64,000 bases of DNA from Ochrobactrum quorumnocens. Lineage in GTDB: Bacteria; Pseudomonadota; Alphaproteobacteria; Rhizobiales; Rhizobiaceae. The notes under the pieces are model-generated. The model saw only the letters and a list, made by a program, of their open reading frames with translations, did not search any database and was not told where the DNA came from. Numbering within the stretch: position 1 is the stretch's first letter; each line of letters begins with the position of its first letter. The DNA lies in assembly GCF_002278035.1 (NCBI RefSeq), contig NZ_CP022604.1, positions 620,001-684,000 on the forward strand, in the 5' to 3' direction. Made by a program: the position numbers and the translations under genes. Positions 1 to 9,245 of the stretch are shown one piece after another.

Positions 1-1
1 C

Positions 2-1783
2 GTGGTCGAAAACTCCCATTCGCAAAAACCGATGCTTTATAAAATTACCGGCGTTTGGGGCAATCATGAAGGCTCTATGTTGCTGTGGGTGCTGATTCTT
101 AGTTTCTTCAGTGCGCTGGTTGCAGCCTTTTCCGGCAATTTGCCAGAAACCCTGCGTGCGAACGTTCTTGGCGTTCAGGGCTGGATTGGAACTGCCTTTC
201 TGGCCTTCATCATTTTCACTTCCAATCCATTTACGCGCATTATTCCAGCACCGATTGAAGGTGGCGATTTGAACCCGATCCTTCAGGATATAGGTCTCGC
301 GATCCATCCTCCGTTGCTCTATCTCGGCTATGTTGGCTTTTCTGTATGCTTTTCCTTTGCTGTCGCTGCCCTCATCGAAGGTCGTATTGATGCGGCATGG
401 GCGCGTTGGGTTCGCCCTTGGGCGCTGGTCGCGTGGATGTTCCTGACGGGCGGCATTGCAATGGGCTCTTACTGGGCCTATTACGAGCTCGGCTGGGGCG
501 GCTGGTGGTTCTGGGATCCGGTCGAAAATGCGTCCTTCATGCCATGGCTGGTTGGAACGGCACTGCTGCATTCAGCGATTGTCATGGAAAAACGCTCGGC
601 CCTCAAAATCTGGACAGTGCTGCTCGCGATCCTGACTTTCTCACTGTCGCTTTTGGGAACCTTCCTTGTGCGTTCCGGCGTATTGACGTCAGTGCATAGT
701 TTTGCGACCGATCCGGGACGAGGCCTGTTCATTCTCGCTATTCTTGCCATCTTCATCGGTGGTTCTCTGTCGCTTTTCGCTCTTCGCGTTCAGAGCCTGT
801 CTTCGGGCGGATTGTTCCAACCGATCTCGCGCGAAGGCGCCTTGGTCTTCAATAATCTCTTTCTCACAACCGCTGCCGCAACCGTTCTTATCGGTACGCT
901 CTATCCACTCTTGCTGGAAGTGTTGACTGGTGACAAGATTTCGGTCGGCGCTCCCTTCTTCAACATGACCTTCGGACCATTGATGATCCCACTGCTGTTC
1001 GCTGTGCCTTTTGGTCCGCTGCTTGCCTGGAAGCGAGGAGACCTATACGGCGTTGCGCAACGGCTGATGACTGCATTCGCATTGTCACTCATTACGGTCG
1101 GTATTGTGATTTGGCGCAGCGAGGCTCATTCCGTGCTCGCAGCGCTCGGCATCGGTCTTGCTGTATGGCTGATCCTTGGTAGCTTGACTGATCTCTGGTT
1201 GAAGGCCGGTATCGGCAAGGTTTCCGCGAGCAAAGCGCTGTTGCGCTTTAAAGGACTGCCACGTTCGGTATTCGGGACAGCTCTTGCGCATATTGGCCTT
1301 GGCGTGACTTTGCTCGGTATTATAAGCGTCACGACGTATGGTACCGAAAGTGTACTGTTGATGCGCCCGGGGGATACGACAAAGGTTGCGGATTATTCGC
1401 TACGCTTTGAAGGTCTACGTCCTTTGACCGGTTCAAACTTCACAGAAAACCGCGGCACGTTTACACTGCTGGATTCATCAAATCGTGACCTGGGTCTGAT
1501 CGAACCGTCTAAGAGGTTTTTCCCGGCCCGTCAGATGCCAACCACTGAATCAGGCATCCGTACTTTATGGTTCAGTCAGGTTTACGTGGCTTTAGGCGAT
1601 GAACCTGGCAATGGCTCCATCGTGGTGCGCGTTTGGTGGAAGCCGGATGTAACGCTGATCTGGTACGGTGCGCTCATCATGATGGTGGGGGCGATGTTCT
1701 CGCTCGCTGACCGTCGCCTGCGTGTCGGCGCTCCATCAAAGGCGCGCAAGTCCGCATCAAAGGAAGCAGAGGCGACAGCATGA
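2..1783 (+). CDS. ccmF: Cytochrome c haem lyase subunit CcmF (CycK), 5' end outside window
   Basis: CcmF is the inner-membrane core of the cytochrome c synthase. It passes haem from CcmE to apocytochrome c in the periplasm. The visible 593 residues are a polytopic membrane protein with the Trp-rich haem-handling motif [15 protein letters not shown] at about residues 165-179, the family hallmark. The family is usually about 650-660 residues, so some 70 N-terminal residues lie before the window; the GTG at base 2 is an internal Val codon, not the start. The stop overlaps ccmH by 4 nt (ATGA), which indicates one operon (cycHJKL in rhizobia). Family assignment is secure; only the boundary is incomplete. 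Confidence 0.96.
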   Translation: MVENSHSQKPMLYKITGVWGNHEGSMLLWVLILSFFSALVAAFSGNLPETLRANVLGVQGWIGTAFLAFIIFTSNPFTRIIPAPIEGGDLNPILQDIGLAIHPPLLYLGYVGFSVCFSFAVAALIEGRIDAAWARWVRPWALVAWMFLTGGIAMGSYWAYYELGWGGWWFWDPVENASFMPWLVGTALLHSAIVMEKRSALKIWTVLLAILTFSLSLLGTFLVRSGVLTSVHSFATDPGRGLFILAILAIFIGGSLSLFALRVQSLSSGGLFQPISREGALVFNNLFLTTAAATVLIGTLYPLLLEVLTGDKISVGAPFFNMTFGPLMIPLLFAVPFGPLLAWKRGDLYGVAQRLMTAFALSLITVGIVIWRSEAHSVLAALGIGLAVWLILGSLTDLWLKAGIGKVSASKALLRFKGLPRSVFGTALAHIGLGVTLLGIISVTTYGTESVLLMRPGDTTKVADYSLRFEGLRPLTGSNFTENRGTFTLLDSSNRDLGLIEPSKRFFPARQMPTTESGIRTLWFSQVYVALGDEPGNGSIVVRVWWKPDVTLIWYGALIMMVGAMFSLADRRLRVGAPSKARKSASKEAEATA

Positions 1784-2256
1784 GGATATGCAAACGTCTT
1801 TCCTTGCTTCTTCTGGGATTGTCGCTGGTATTTAGCGGATCAGCCGCTCTGGCAGTCAATCCAGATGAAGTGCTCGGCGACCCTCAGCTTGAAAAACGAG
1901 CGCGAGAGATATCGGCGGAACTTCGCTGCATGGTCTGTCAGAACGAATCGATTGACGATTCAAATGCCGAACTGGCGCGCGACCTGCGTGTTCTCGTGCG
2001 TGAACGCCTGACTTCTGGCGATTCTGATAAACAGGTGATGGACTTTGTCGTCGATCGTTATGGCGAATTCGTTCTGCTTAAACCTCGCTTAAATGCACAG
2101 ACAGCGCTTCTGTGGGGCTTCCCGGTGCTGATTCTTTTGATTGGCGGGATTGCTTTGACCATTGCGTTCCGTCGGCGCAACACTACAACCGAAGTCCAAA
2201 AGCCGCTATCAGCGCGAGAAAAAGCCGAGCTTTCCAGGCTTCTCGACGATAAGTGA
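1780..2256 (+). CDS. ccmH: Cytochrome c biogenesis protein CcmH (CycL)
   Basis: CcmH is a membrane-anchored thiol-redox protein that keeps the CXXCH haem-binding cysteines of apocytochrome c reduced for ligation by CcmF. The 158 residues start with a signal peptide ending near ALA-VNP. The conserved redox motif LRCMVCQN follows, then the [14 protein letters not shown] signature. A single transmembrane helix lies at about residues 107-130, followed by a short basic cytoplasmic tail. It is the single-domain form, without the TPR part of E. coli CcmH; rhizobia place that part in CycH. The ATG overlaps the ccmF stop, so translation is probably coupled. It is the last gene of the cyc operon before a 168-bp gap. 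Confidence 0.95.
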   Translation: MRICKRLSLLLLGLSLVFSGSAALAVNPDEVLGDPQLEKRAREISAELRCMVCQNESIDDSNAELARDLRVLVRERLTSGDSDKQVMDFVVDRYGEFVLLKPRLNAQTALLWGFPVLILLIGGIALTIAFRRRNTTTEVQKPLSAREKAELSRLLDDK

Positions 2257-2424
2257 GCTAATATTCTATTCTGATTTTTTTCTCAAACCTTACAAAACTT
2301 TCATCTTCCGGAAATTGAGCGGTAAGGTAGCCCGAACTATCTTGAGCTCTATAAAGGATTATAGGACCGGATTTGCCTTGGTGGGAATTCTACGTCCGAG
2401 ATTGCTGCTCGTAAGGAGAGACAG

Positions 2425-3969
2425 ATGTCGAAGATTATAACTTCAAAGTATCGCAAGGGTGTTGCAGCGGTAGCGCTGTCAGCCGCGCTTGCCGGTGCGT
2501 TCGTCGCAACTGGCCCAATGGGCGTGATGAACAACGCCCGCGCCGAAGCAGTCAGTGTCACTCCGCCTCAGCAGGCAGGCTTTGCCGATCTGGTTGAAAA
2601 AGTGCGCCCGGCAGTCGTTAGCGTTCGCGTCAAGAAGGATGTGCAGGAAGCGGATAGCCGTGGCCAGCAGTTCGGGACACCTCCCGGTTTCGATCAGTTG
2701 CCAGATGGCCATCCGCTGAAGCGCTTCTTCCGTGATTTTGGAGTGGAGCCGCGCGGTGACGCACGTCCAGATAACCGCCGTCCGGGCAATCGTGGCAAGC
2801 CGCGTCCGGGTCACGAACGTCCTGTGGCACAGGGTTCCGGCTTCTTCATCTCCGAAGACGGTTACCTCATTACCAACAACCACGTTGTTTCTGACGGTGA
2901 TGCCTACAGCGTCGTTCTTGATGATGGCACCGAACTCGATGCGAAGCTGATCGGCACTGATGCGCGTACCGATCTTGCTGTGCTGAAGATCGATGATGCC
3001 AAGCGCAAGTTCACATATGTAAAGCTCGGCGATGACAGCAAGATCCGAGTCGGTGATTGGGTCGTTGCTGTTGGCAATCCGTTTGGTCTTGGTGGTACGG
3101 TCACATCCGGTATCGTTTCGGCCCGCGGTCGTGACATCGGTGCAGGTCCTTACGATGATTTCATCCAGATTGATGCTGCTGTTAACAAGGGCAACTCCGG
3201 TGGCCCAGCTTTCGATCTTTCAGGTGAAGTCATTGGCATCAACACTGCAATCTTCTCGCCTTCAGGCGGCAGCGTAGGTATCGCCTTCGCAATTCCTGCA
3301 TCGACTGCCAAGCAGGTCGTCGACCAACTGATCAAGAAGGGCTCTGTTGAGCGTGGTTGGATTGGCGTGCAGATCCAGCCAGTCAACAAGGATATTGCTG
3401 CTTCACTTGGTCTTGCAGAAGAAAAGGGTGCGTTGGTAGCCTCTCCTCAGGCGGATGGTCCTGCGGCAAAGGCAGGCATTAAGTCTGGCGATGTAATCAC
3501 GGCGGTTAATGGTGAACCGGTTCAGGATCCACGTGATCTGGCCCGTAAGGTTGCCAATATCGTTCCGGGTGAAAAGGCTGCTTTGACGGTCTGGCGCAAG
3601 AACAAGGCTGAAGAAATCGACATTACGATTGCCGCTATGCCACAGGATCTCGGCAAGGCGGACAGCCAGTCTGGCGGGAGTGATACGGAGCAAGGCGAAA
3701 CGCTCGACTCGTATGGTTTGACGGTCACGCCGTCGGAAGACGGTGACGGCGTTGTTGTCACAAATGTCGATCCCGATAGCGATGCGTCTGACCGTGGCAT
3801 TCGTTCCGGTGACATCATTGTTTCGGTTAACAATCAGATTGTTAAGAGCGCCAAGGATATAGACAACGCAATTGCTGAAGCCTCAAAGGCTGGTCGTAAG
3901 GCTGTGCTGTTGCAGCTTCAGAGCAACGACCAGAGTCGTTTCGTAGCCCTTCCGATCGATCAGGGATAA
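2425..3969 (+). CDS. degP: Periplasmic serine protease of the DegP/HtrA (Do) family
   Basis: This is a heat- and envelope-stress protease/chaperone that degrades misfolded periplasmic proteins. The 514-residue protein has an N-terminal signal peptide (cleavage near ARA-EAV), a Gly/Arg/Pro-rich insert around residues 105-132, and a trypsin-fold domain with catalytic His153 (TNNHVV), Asp183 (RTDLAVL) and Ser258 (GNSGGP). Two PDZ domains follow, at about residues 300-390 and 430-505. The start has a strong ribosome site (AAGGAGAGACAG-ATG). It sits between the cyc operon and a two-component pair, an order conserved in rhizobia, and is closed by a hairpin terminator at 4001. Several Do proteases occur per genome, so the exact paralogue name is uncertain. 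Confidence 0.93.
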   Translation: MSKIITSKYRKGVAAVALSAALAGAFVATGPMGVMNNARAEAVSVTPPQQAGFADLVEKVRPAVVSVRVKKDVQEADSRGQQFGTPPGFDQLPDGHPLKRFFRDFGVEPRGDARPDNRRPGNRGKPRPGHERPVAQGSGFFISEDGYLITNNHVVSDGDAYSVVLDDGTELDAKLIGTDARTDLAVLKIDDAKRKFTYVKLGDDSKIRVGDWVVAVGNPFGLGGTVTSGIVSARGRDIGAGPYDDFIQIDAAVNKGNSGGPAFDLSGEVIGINTAIFSPSGGSVGIAFAIPASTAKQVVDQLIKKGSVERGWIGVQIQPVNKDIAASLGLAEEKGALVASPQADGPAAKAGIKSGDVITAVNGEPVQDPRDLARKVANIVPGEKAALTVWRKNKAEEIDITIAAMPQDLGKADSQSGGSDTEQGETLDSYGLTVTPSEDGDGVVVTNVDPDSDASDRGIRSGDIIVSVNNQIVKSAKDIDNAIAEASKAGRKAVLLQLQSNDQSRFVALPIDQG

Positions 3970-4000
3970 TGGTTGCGTGAGGCAAAGTATCTGAAAATAA

Positions 4001-4035
4001 AATGCCAGGCGGAGAACCCGCCTGGCATTGCTTCA
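4001..4035 (+). terminator. Terminator after degP
   Basis: A perfect 12-bp stem AATGCCAGGCGG / CCGCCTGGCATT with loop AGAAC (4001-4029) is followed by a short T-rich run. It lies 31 nt after the degP stop and 38 nt before the response-regulator start, so it separates the two transcription units. Confidence 0.8.
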
Positions 4036-4067
4036 TTTTCTCCAACGATCCGGTTTATAGTATCGCC

Positions 4068-4778
4068 ATGAAGATTCTCGTTATTGAAGACGACCGCGAA
4101 GCGGCCCGCTATCTTGAGAAGGCCTTTACTGAGGCCGGACATTCTGCCGACATCGCCGGCGATGGCGAAATCGGTTATGCGCTGGCTGAAAACGGCAATT
4201 ATGATGTGCTGGTCGTTGATCGCATGTTGCCCAAGCGTGACGGTCTTTCTGTAGTCGCCGGATTACGTGCCAAAGGCATGGAAACGCCGGTACTCATTCT
4301 TTCCGCCCTCGGCGAAGTGGATGACCGCGTAACTGGTTTGCGCGCAGGCGGTGATGACTACCTGACCAAGCCCTATGCATTTTCTGAACTGCTTGCACGT
4401 GTTGAAGTTCTGCAACGCCGCTCAAGCCCACGCGAAGCAGATACAATCTACCGCGTTGGCGATCTGGAACTCGATAGGCTTGCCCACACAGCGCGCAGGC
4501 AGGACGTGGATATTACCCTCCAGCCACGAGAATTTCGTTTGCTTGAATATCTGATGCGCCATGCAGGACAGGTGGTAACGCGCACGATGCTGCTTGAAAA
4601 TGTCTGGGATTATCATTTCGATCCTCAGACCAATGTGATTGATGTGCACATCTCACGACTTCGCAGCAAAATCGAAAAAGGCTTTGATGGTCCATTGCTG
4701 CATACCGTTCGTGGTGCGGGCTATATGCTCAAAGCCGGGCGCACTAAAGCCTCTACTGCGAGTGCCAAGGTGGAATGA
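4068..4778 (+). CDS. Two-component response regulator, OmpR/PhoB type
   Basis: DNA-binding response regulator of 236 residues. The receiver domain (residues 1-115) contains the acidic pair ED at 8-9, the phosphoacceptor Asp51 (VVDRMLP) and the conserved Lys in LTKPYAF. The C-terminal winged-helix domain carries the OmpR-family pattern around LEYLMRHAGQVVTRTMLLENVW and RGAGYML. The frame is open upstream to 4002, but that extension runs through the degP terminator hairpin, so the ATG at 4068 (MKILVIEDD) is chosen. The stop overlaps the kinase start (ATGATG), so the partners are co-translated. Its regulon cannot be read from sequence. Position next to degP suggests an envelope signal, which is inference only. 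Confidence 0.93.
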   Translation: MKILVIEDDREAARYLEKAFTEAGHSADIAGDGEIGYALAENGNYDVLVVDRMLPKRDGLSVVAGLRAKGMETPVLILSALGEVDDRVTGLRAGGDDYLTKPYAFSELLARVEVLQRRSSPREADTIYRVGDLELDRLAHTARRQDVDITLQPREFRLLEYLMRHAGQVVTRTMLLENVWDYHFDPQTNVIDVHISRLRSKIEKGFDGPLLHTVRGAGYMLKAGRTKASTASAKVE

Positions 4779-6181
4779 TGGGTCGTTTCTCTGCGCTTAT
4801 GCGCACGACGGCAGCGCGCCTATCGACGCTTTATCTCCTTTTGTTTGCCGTAGGAGCGGTAGCACTGGTCTTTTATATGACCAATCTTTCTGCCTCCATT
4901 ATCAACAGTCAGACTCAGGAAGCGCTGGGCGAAGAAGTCGCAAGCATCGGTAAGGCCTATGCGCGGGGTGGTATTCCGCAACTTGTGCGCACGATTGATT
5001 ACCGTTCACGTCAACCCGGCGCCTACCTCTATCTGGTCGCAGACCCGTCTGGTCGTATTCTATCCGGCAATGTTGAAGGGGTTGAGCCGGGCGTGCTGGA
5101 TACGGATGGCATTGTCGAGCGCGCCTTCAAATATCGCCGTTATGGTGAGCAGGGAACTGAGACTGAACACCGTGCGATTGCAGTTGTGATTGCATTGCCT
5201 AATGGCATGCGCTTGCTGGTAGGTCGCGATTTGGGTGAGCCGGAGCGTTTCCGCGATCTTGTACGCAGTTCGCTTATGTTGGCTCTCGGCATTATGGGTG
5301 TCGGTGCGCTTCTGATCTGGTTCTTCGTTGGGCGGCGTGCACTTAAGCGCATCGACGAAGTTTCGCGTGCTTCGCAGCGCATTATGGATGGCGACTTGAC
5401 AGGGCGATTGCCGGTTAATGGTTCCGGGGATGAGTTTGACCGTCTCTCCAGCAATCTCAATGTCATGCTTGGGCGCATTCTTGAACTGAATGAAGGCTTG
5501 AAGCAAGTTTCCGATAATATTGCGCATGACCTCAAGACACCACTCACACGTCTGCGCAACCGCGCTGAAGAGGCGTTATCAGGGAAGAAGGCTGGTCCTG
5601 AGTATCGTGAGGCGCTGGAAGATATCATCGGTGAATCTGATCAGCTGATCCGCACGTTCAATGCGATTTTGATGATCTCACGTCTTGAAGCAGGCTATTC
5701 GGCTGAGAATTTGGAAAACATGTCGGTCGCATCTATCGTCAGTGATGTGGCTGAAATGTACGAGCCGGTTGCCGAAGATGCGGGTGCCACTTTGACACTT
5801 AGCACGCTTGATGATGCGCCGCTGCATATCAACCGTGAGCTTGTGGGCCAGACCGTCTCCAACCTCGTTGATAATGCGATCAAATATGCGCTCTCAGGCG
5901 AGAACCCTGCTGTGGTTACACTTTCCATGGAGCGTGATTCACAATGGGTGCGCATCGTGGTCGCTGATAACGGCCCAGGCATTCCAGAAGACAAACGCGA
6001 GCAAGCGACTGAACGGTTCGTACGGCTTGAGGAAAGCCGTACACAGCCGGGATCGGGGCTTGGTTTAAGCCTTGCCAAGGCGGTTATGAAATTGCACGGT
6101 GGTGCTCTGCGTCTGGAAGATAATGGACCCGGCCTGCGTGCAGTACTTGAGTTTCCCTTGCCGAAGGACGCACAATCTTAA
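4775..6181 (+). CDS. Sensor histidine kinase, partner of the upstream regulator
   Basis: Membrane kinase of 468 residues. A first transmembrane helix lies at about residues 16-38, followed by a periplasmic sensing loop of about 130 residues, a second helix at about 168-190, a HAMP linker (190-240), and a HisKA dimerisation domain with phosphoacceptor His251 (NIAHDLKTPL). The HATPase_c domain has N box VDNAIKYAL, G1 box DNGPGIP and G2 box GSGLGLSLAK. The order is that of an EnvZ/PhoR-like class I kinase. The gene overlaps its regulator by 4 nt. The input signal is unknown; the periplasmic loop has no recognisable fold by eye. Confidence 0.92.
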   Translation: MMGRFSALMRTTAARLSTLYLLLFAVGAVALVFYMTNLSASIINSQTQEALGEEVASIGKAYARGGIPQLVRTIDYRSRQPGAYLYLVADPSGRILSGNVEGVEPGVLDTDGIVERAFKYRRYGEQGTETEHRAIAVVIALPNGMRLLVGRDLGEPERFRDLVRSSLMLALGIMGVGALLIWFFVGRRALKRIDEVSRASQRIMDGDLTGRLPVNGSGDEFDRLSSNLNVMLGRILELNEGLKQVSDNIAHDLKTPLTRLRNRAEEALSGKKAGPEYREALEDIIGESDQLIRTFNAILMISRLEAGYSAENLENMSVASIVSDVAEMYEPVAEDAGATLTLSTLDDAPLHINRELVGQTVSNLVDNAIKYALSGENPAVVTLSMERDSQWVRIVVADNGPGIPEDKREQATERFVRLEESRTQPGSGLGLSLAKAVMKLHGGALRLEDNGPGLRAVLEFPLPKDAQS

Positions 6182-6283
6182 AGCATTTTCGGCAAAAGTG
6201 GGAGCCGGTTTTGCGTAGGATAAAGCGTTAAAACAAATAGTTATAGCGGTTCCAACTAAGACTGAATCGTTGGGACAGCTATA
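6182..6283 (+). repeat. Intergenic palindromic repeats (type B then type A)
   Basis: Two units lie in tandem between the kinase stop and glnE. The first (about 6183-6230) is the degenerate GCATTTTCGGCAAAAGTGGG...CCGGTTTTGCG form found elsewhere in the window. The second (6242-6283) is a hairpin with arms TATAGCGGTTCCAAC and GTTGGGACAGCTATA (two mismatches) around TAAGACTGAATC. Similar hairpins occur at 30362, 46802 and 63210. They could also attenuate read-through into glnE. Confidence 0.75.
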
Positions 6284-6305
6284 AAGTGACATGCTAGAGG
6301 GGATC

Positions 6306-9245
6306 ATGGCGGCTGAAAATTCAAAGGAACTGCTTTTCGACCGTAACCTTTGTGGGCTGGCACCGCTTGATTCTGAACGAGCACAATCCTTTCTGACTGA
6401 TCTTGAAGAACGGGCAAAGGAAGACGAGCTTGGTCGCGTCACCGCACTGCTGAACAATGAGAAAGCCAGGAGCTTTCTTGCAGCCGTTCTTGATCTGTCG
6501 CCGTTTATTCGTGAATCCTTGATCCGTAAGCCGCGCATTCTTGATAGAATTGCAACAGCCGCGCCCGAAGAGGCACTCGCCGATATTCTTTCCGAGATTA
6601 CCGCATCCGGCACGGAAGAGGGCGTCACAGAAGCTTCTTTGATGAGCAGTCTGCGCCAGCGAAAACGTGAGGTGCATGTGCTGATCGCGCTTTGTGATCT
6701 GGCGCAAATCTTCAATACAGAAACGACAACGGGCTGGCTCACCGATCTGGCCGAAGCTTGCACGGGCGCCGCCATCCGCTTTCTGCTTCGAGACGCGGAC
6801 AGTGCGGGCAAAATCAAACTGCCCGACCGTGAGAACCCTGATAAGGAATGCGGTTGGATTGTGCTTGGCATGGGCAAATTCGGCGCGCGTGAACTCAACT
6901 ATTCCTCTGATATCGATCTTATCGTCTTTGTTGACGAAACGCGTCCTGCTATCGGTGATCCCTACGAATGCGTTGATACGTTTTCGCGGATGACACGGCG
7001 TCTGGTTCGCATTCTTCAGGATCGCACGGCAGACGGCTATGTTTTCCGCGTCGATCTGCGTTTGCGCCCTGATCCAGGTTCGACGCCTTTAGCGATCCCA
7101 GTTGGTGCAGCCCTTCATTATTATGAAGGGCGCGGGCAGAATTGGGAACGTGCGGCGATGATCAAAGCGCGCCCTATTGCCGGGGATCGTGAGTCCGGCA
7201 AACAGGTGTTGGCCGAGCTGGCCCCTTACGTTTGGCGCAAATATCTCGACTACGCGGCAATCGCCGACGTCCATTCCATCAAGCGGCAGATCCACGCCCA
7301 TAAGGGGCACGGCGATATTGCCATTCGCGGCCATAATGTGAAGCTCGGTCGTGGTGGCATCCGCGAGATCGAATTCTTTGTGCAAACACAGCAGTTGATT
7401 GCAGGCGGACGGTTCCCTGAATTGCGTGGTAATCAAACTGTCCCGATGCTCGGAAAGCTCGCAGAGCGCGGCTGGATCAGCGAAAAAGCCCGCGATTGCC
7501 TCGCCAAAGAATATTACTTTCTCCGCGATGTAGAACATCGCATTCAGATGATTGCCGACGAACAGACCCATATTCTGCCGGAAGACGATGAAGGCTTTGC
7601 TCGCGTCTCTCATATGATGGGTTACGCTGATACCGCAGAGTTTTCCGAAGTGTTTCTGTCAGCTCTCAAGGTTGTCGAAAAGCACTATGCCGCGCTGTTC
7701 GAACAAGCGCCGGAGCTTGGTTCCTCCAGTGGCAATCTCGTTTTCACCGGCGATGTAGACGATCCGGGTACTTTGGAAACGCTGGCCTCGATGGGCTATG
7801 AACGTCCCAGCGATATCTGCCGCGTTATCCGCACATGGCACTTTGGTCGCTATCGCGCCACGCAATCAGCAGAAGCGCGCGAACGCCTCACTGAACTGAC
7901 CCCAGCCTTATTACAAGCCTTTGCTGCTACCAAGCGCGCCGATGAATCGCTCTTGCGTTTCGATGGGTTTCTGCAAGGCTTGCCTGCGGGCATTCAGCTT
8001 TTCAGTCTGCTGCAATCCAATCCGCGTCTTCTCAATCTGCTCGTGATGATCATGAGTGCGGCGCCACGACTTGCCGAAATCATCACAAGGAAGCCGCATG
8101 TTTTCGACGGTTTGCTTGATCCGGCGATTTTTTCCGAAGTGCCAACCCGCACCTATCTTGAAGAGAGGCTCCGAGCATTTCTGGGCGCTGCAACCGATTT
8201 TGAAGAAGTTTTGGATCGCCTGCGTATTTTTGCGGCTGAACATCGCTTTCTGATCGGTATCCGTCTGCTGACAAGTGCAATTGATGGCATCCGTGCTGGG
8301 CGCGCCTTTTCCGATCTGGCTGAGCTGATGATCGGTAAGGCCTTCGAGGTTGTTGAAGCCGAACTGCAACGGCGTCATGGTAAGGTTAAGGGTGCTAAGG
8401 TAGTGCTTCTTTCGATGGGCAAGCTCGGTAGCCGCGAACTGACCGCAGGCTCTGATGTCGATCTGATCCTGCTCTATGAACATGACAAGGATACTGAAGA
8501 ATCCGATGGTGAGAAGCCGCTGGCTCCGTCACAATATTATATCCGGCTCACACAGCGCCTCATCGCTGCACTCTCCGCTCCGACTGCCGAAGGTGTGCTT
8601 TACGAAGTCGATATGCGATTGCGCCCATCGGGCAACAAAGGCCCTGTCGCAACCCATATTGAGTCATTCGGAAAATATCAGCGCACAGAGGCTTGGACAT
8701 GGGAACACATGGCTCTGACGCGCGCACGCCCAATTCATGGCGACGCTGCATTCATAGATTTCATCAAGGGTGAAATAGAGGATGTGCTATCCACCAAGCG
8801 CGATACGGCTAAAATAGCCAAGGACGTGCGTGAAATGCGCGACCTCATTTATCAGGAAAAGCCACCGCGTGACGATTGGGATTTCAAGCTGAAACCCGGC
8901 GGTATTGTCGATCTTGAATTCATAGCGCAGTTCGCGGTTCTCGTTGGAAAGGTCGCAAAGACCCCGCGTCCTCTTGCAACTGAGGAAGTGCTTGCTGGCC
9001 TTGATCCCTCATTCGCCGATCCAGCAACAATTGATGCTCTGGTTGAAGCGCATCGCTTCTATACCAATCTCAGCCAAACAATACGTCTCTGCCTTGGCAG
9101 TGACGCCACGCGTGAAGAGTTCATTCCTGGAATGATTGATATTCTCTGTCGCGCTGCCGAGCTGCCGGACATTAAACGCGTGGAGCATCACCTGACGGAA
9201 CTGGCCTCGAATGTTCGAACCGTTTTTGACAAGCTGATAAACTGA
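6306..9245 (+). CDS. glnE: Bifunctional glutamine synthetase adenylyltransferase/adenylyl-removing enzyme
   Basis: GlnE adds AMP to, or removes AMP from, glutamine synthetase in response to PII protein state, and so adjusts nitrogen assimilation. The 979-residue protein has two duplicated nucleotidyltransferase domains, each with the GxGKxGxxEL...SDxDL signature: GMGKFGARELNYSSDIDL in the N-terminal, deadenylylating half and SMGKLGSRELTAGSDVDL in the C-terminal, adenylylating half. Each is followed by a PII-uridylyltransferase-like helical domain. The ATG at 6306 is preferred over 6291 because AGAGGGG sits 4 nt upstream of it. Length matches the family. Convergent with the kinase gene on the other strand; the two abut with no gap. 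Confidence 0.96.
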   Translation: MAAENSKELLFDRNLCGLAPLDSERAQSFLTDLEERAKEDELGRVTALLNNEKARSFLAAVLDLSPFIRESLIRKPRILDRIATAAPEEALADILSEITASGTEEGVTEASLMSSLRQRKREVHVLIALCDLAQIFNTETTTGWLTDLAEACTGAAIRFLLRDADSAGKIKLPDRENPDKECGWIVLGMGKFGARELNYSSDIDLIVFVDETRPAIGDPYECVDTFSRMTRRLVRILQDRTADGYVFRVDLRLRPDPGSTPLAIPVGAALHYYEGRGQNWERAAMIKARPIAGDRESGKQVLAELAPYVWRKYLDYAAIADVHSIKRQIHAHKGHGDIAIRGHNVKLGRGGIREIEFFVQTQQLIAGGRFPELRGNQTVPMLGKLAERGWISEKARDCLAKEYYFLRDVEHRIQMIADEQTHILPEDDEGFARVSHMMGYADTAEFSEVFLSALKVVEKHYAALFEQAPELGSSSGNLVFTGDVDDPGTLETLASMGYERPSDICRVIRTWHFGRYRATQSAEARERLTELTPALLQAFAATKRADESLLRFDGFLQGLPAGIQLFSLLQSNPRLLNLLVMIMSAAPRLAEIITRKPHVFDGLLDPAIFSEVPTRTYLEERLRAFLGAATDFEEVLDRLRIFAAEHRFLIGIRLLTSAIDGIRAGRAFSDLAELMIGKAFEVVEAELQRRHGKVKGAKVVLLSMGKLGSRELTAGSDVDLILLYEHDKDTEESDGEKPLAPSQYYIRLTQRLIAALSAPTAEGVLYEVDMRLRPSGNKGPVATHIESFGKYQRTEAWTWEHMALTRARPIHGDAAFIDFIKGEIEDVLSTKRDTAKIAKDVREMRDLIYQEKPPRDDWDFKLKPGGIVDLEFIAQFAVLVGKVAKTPRPLATEEVLAGLDPSFADPATIDALVEAHRFYTNLSQTIRLCLGSDATREEFIPGMIDILCRAAELPDIKRVEHHLTELASNVRTVFDKLIN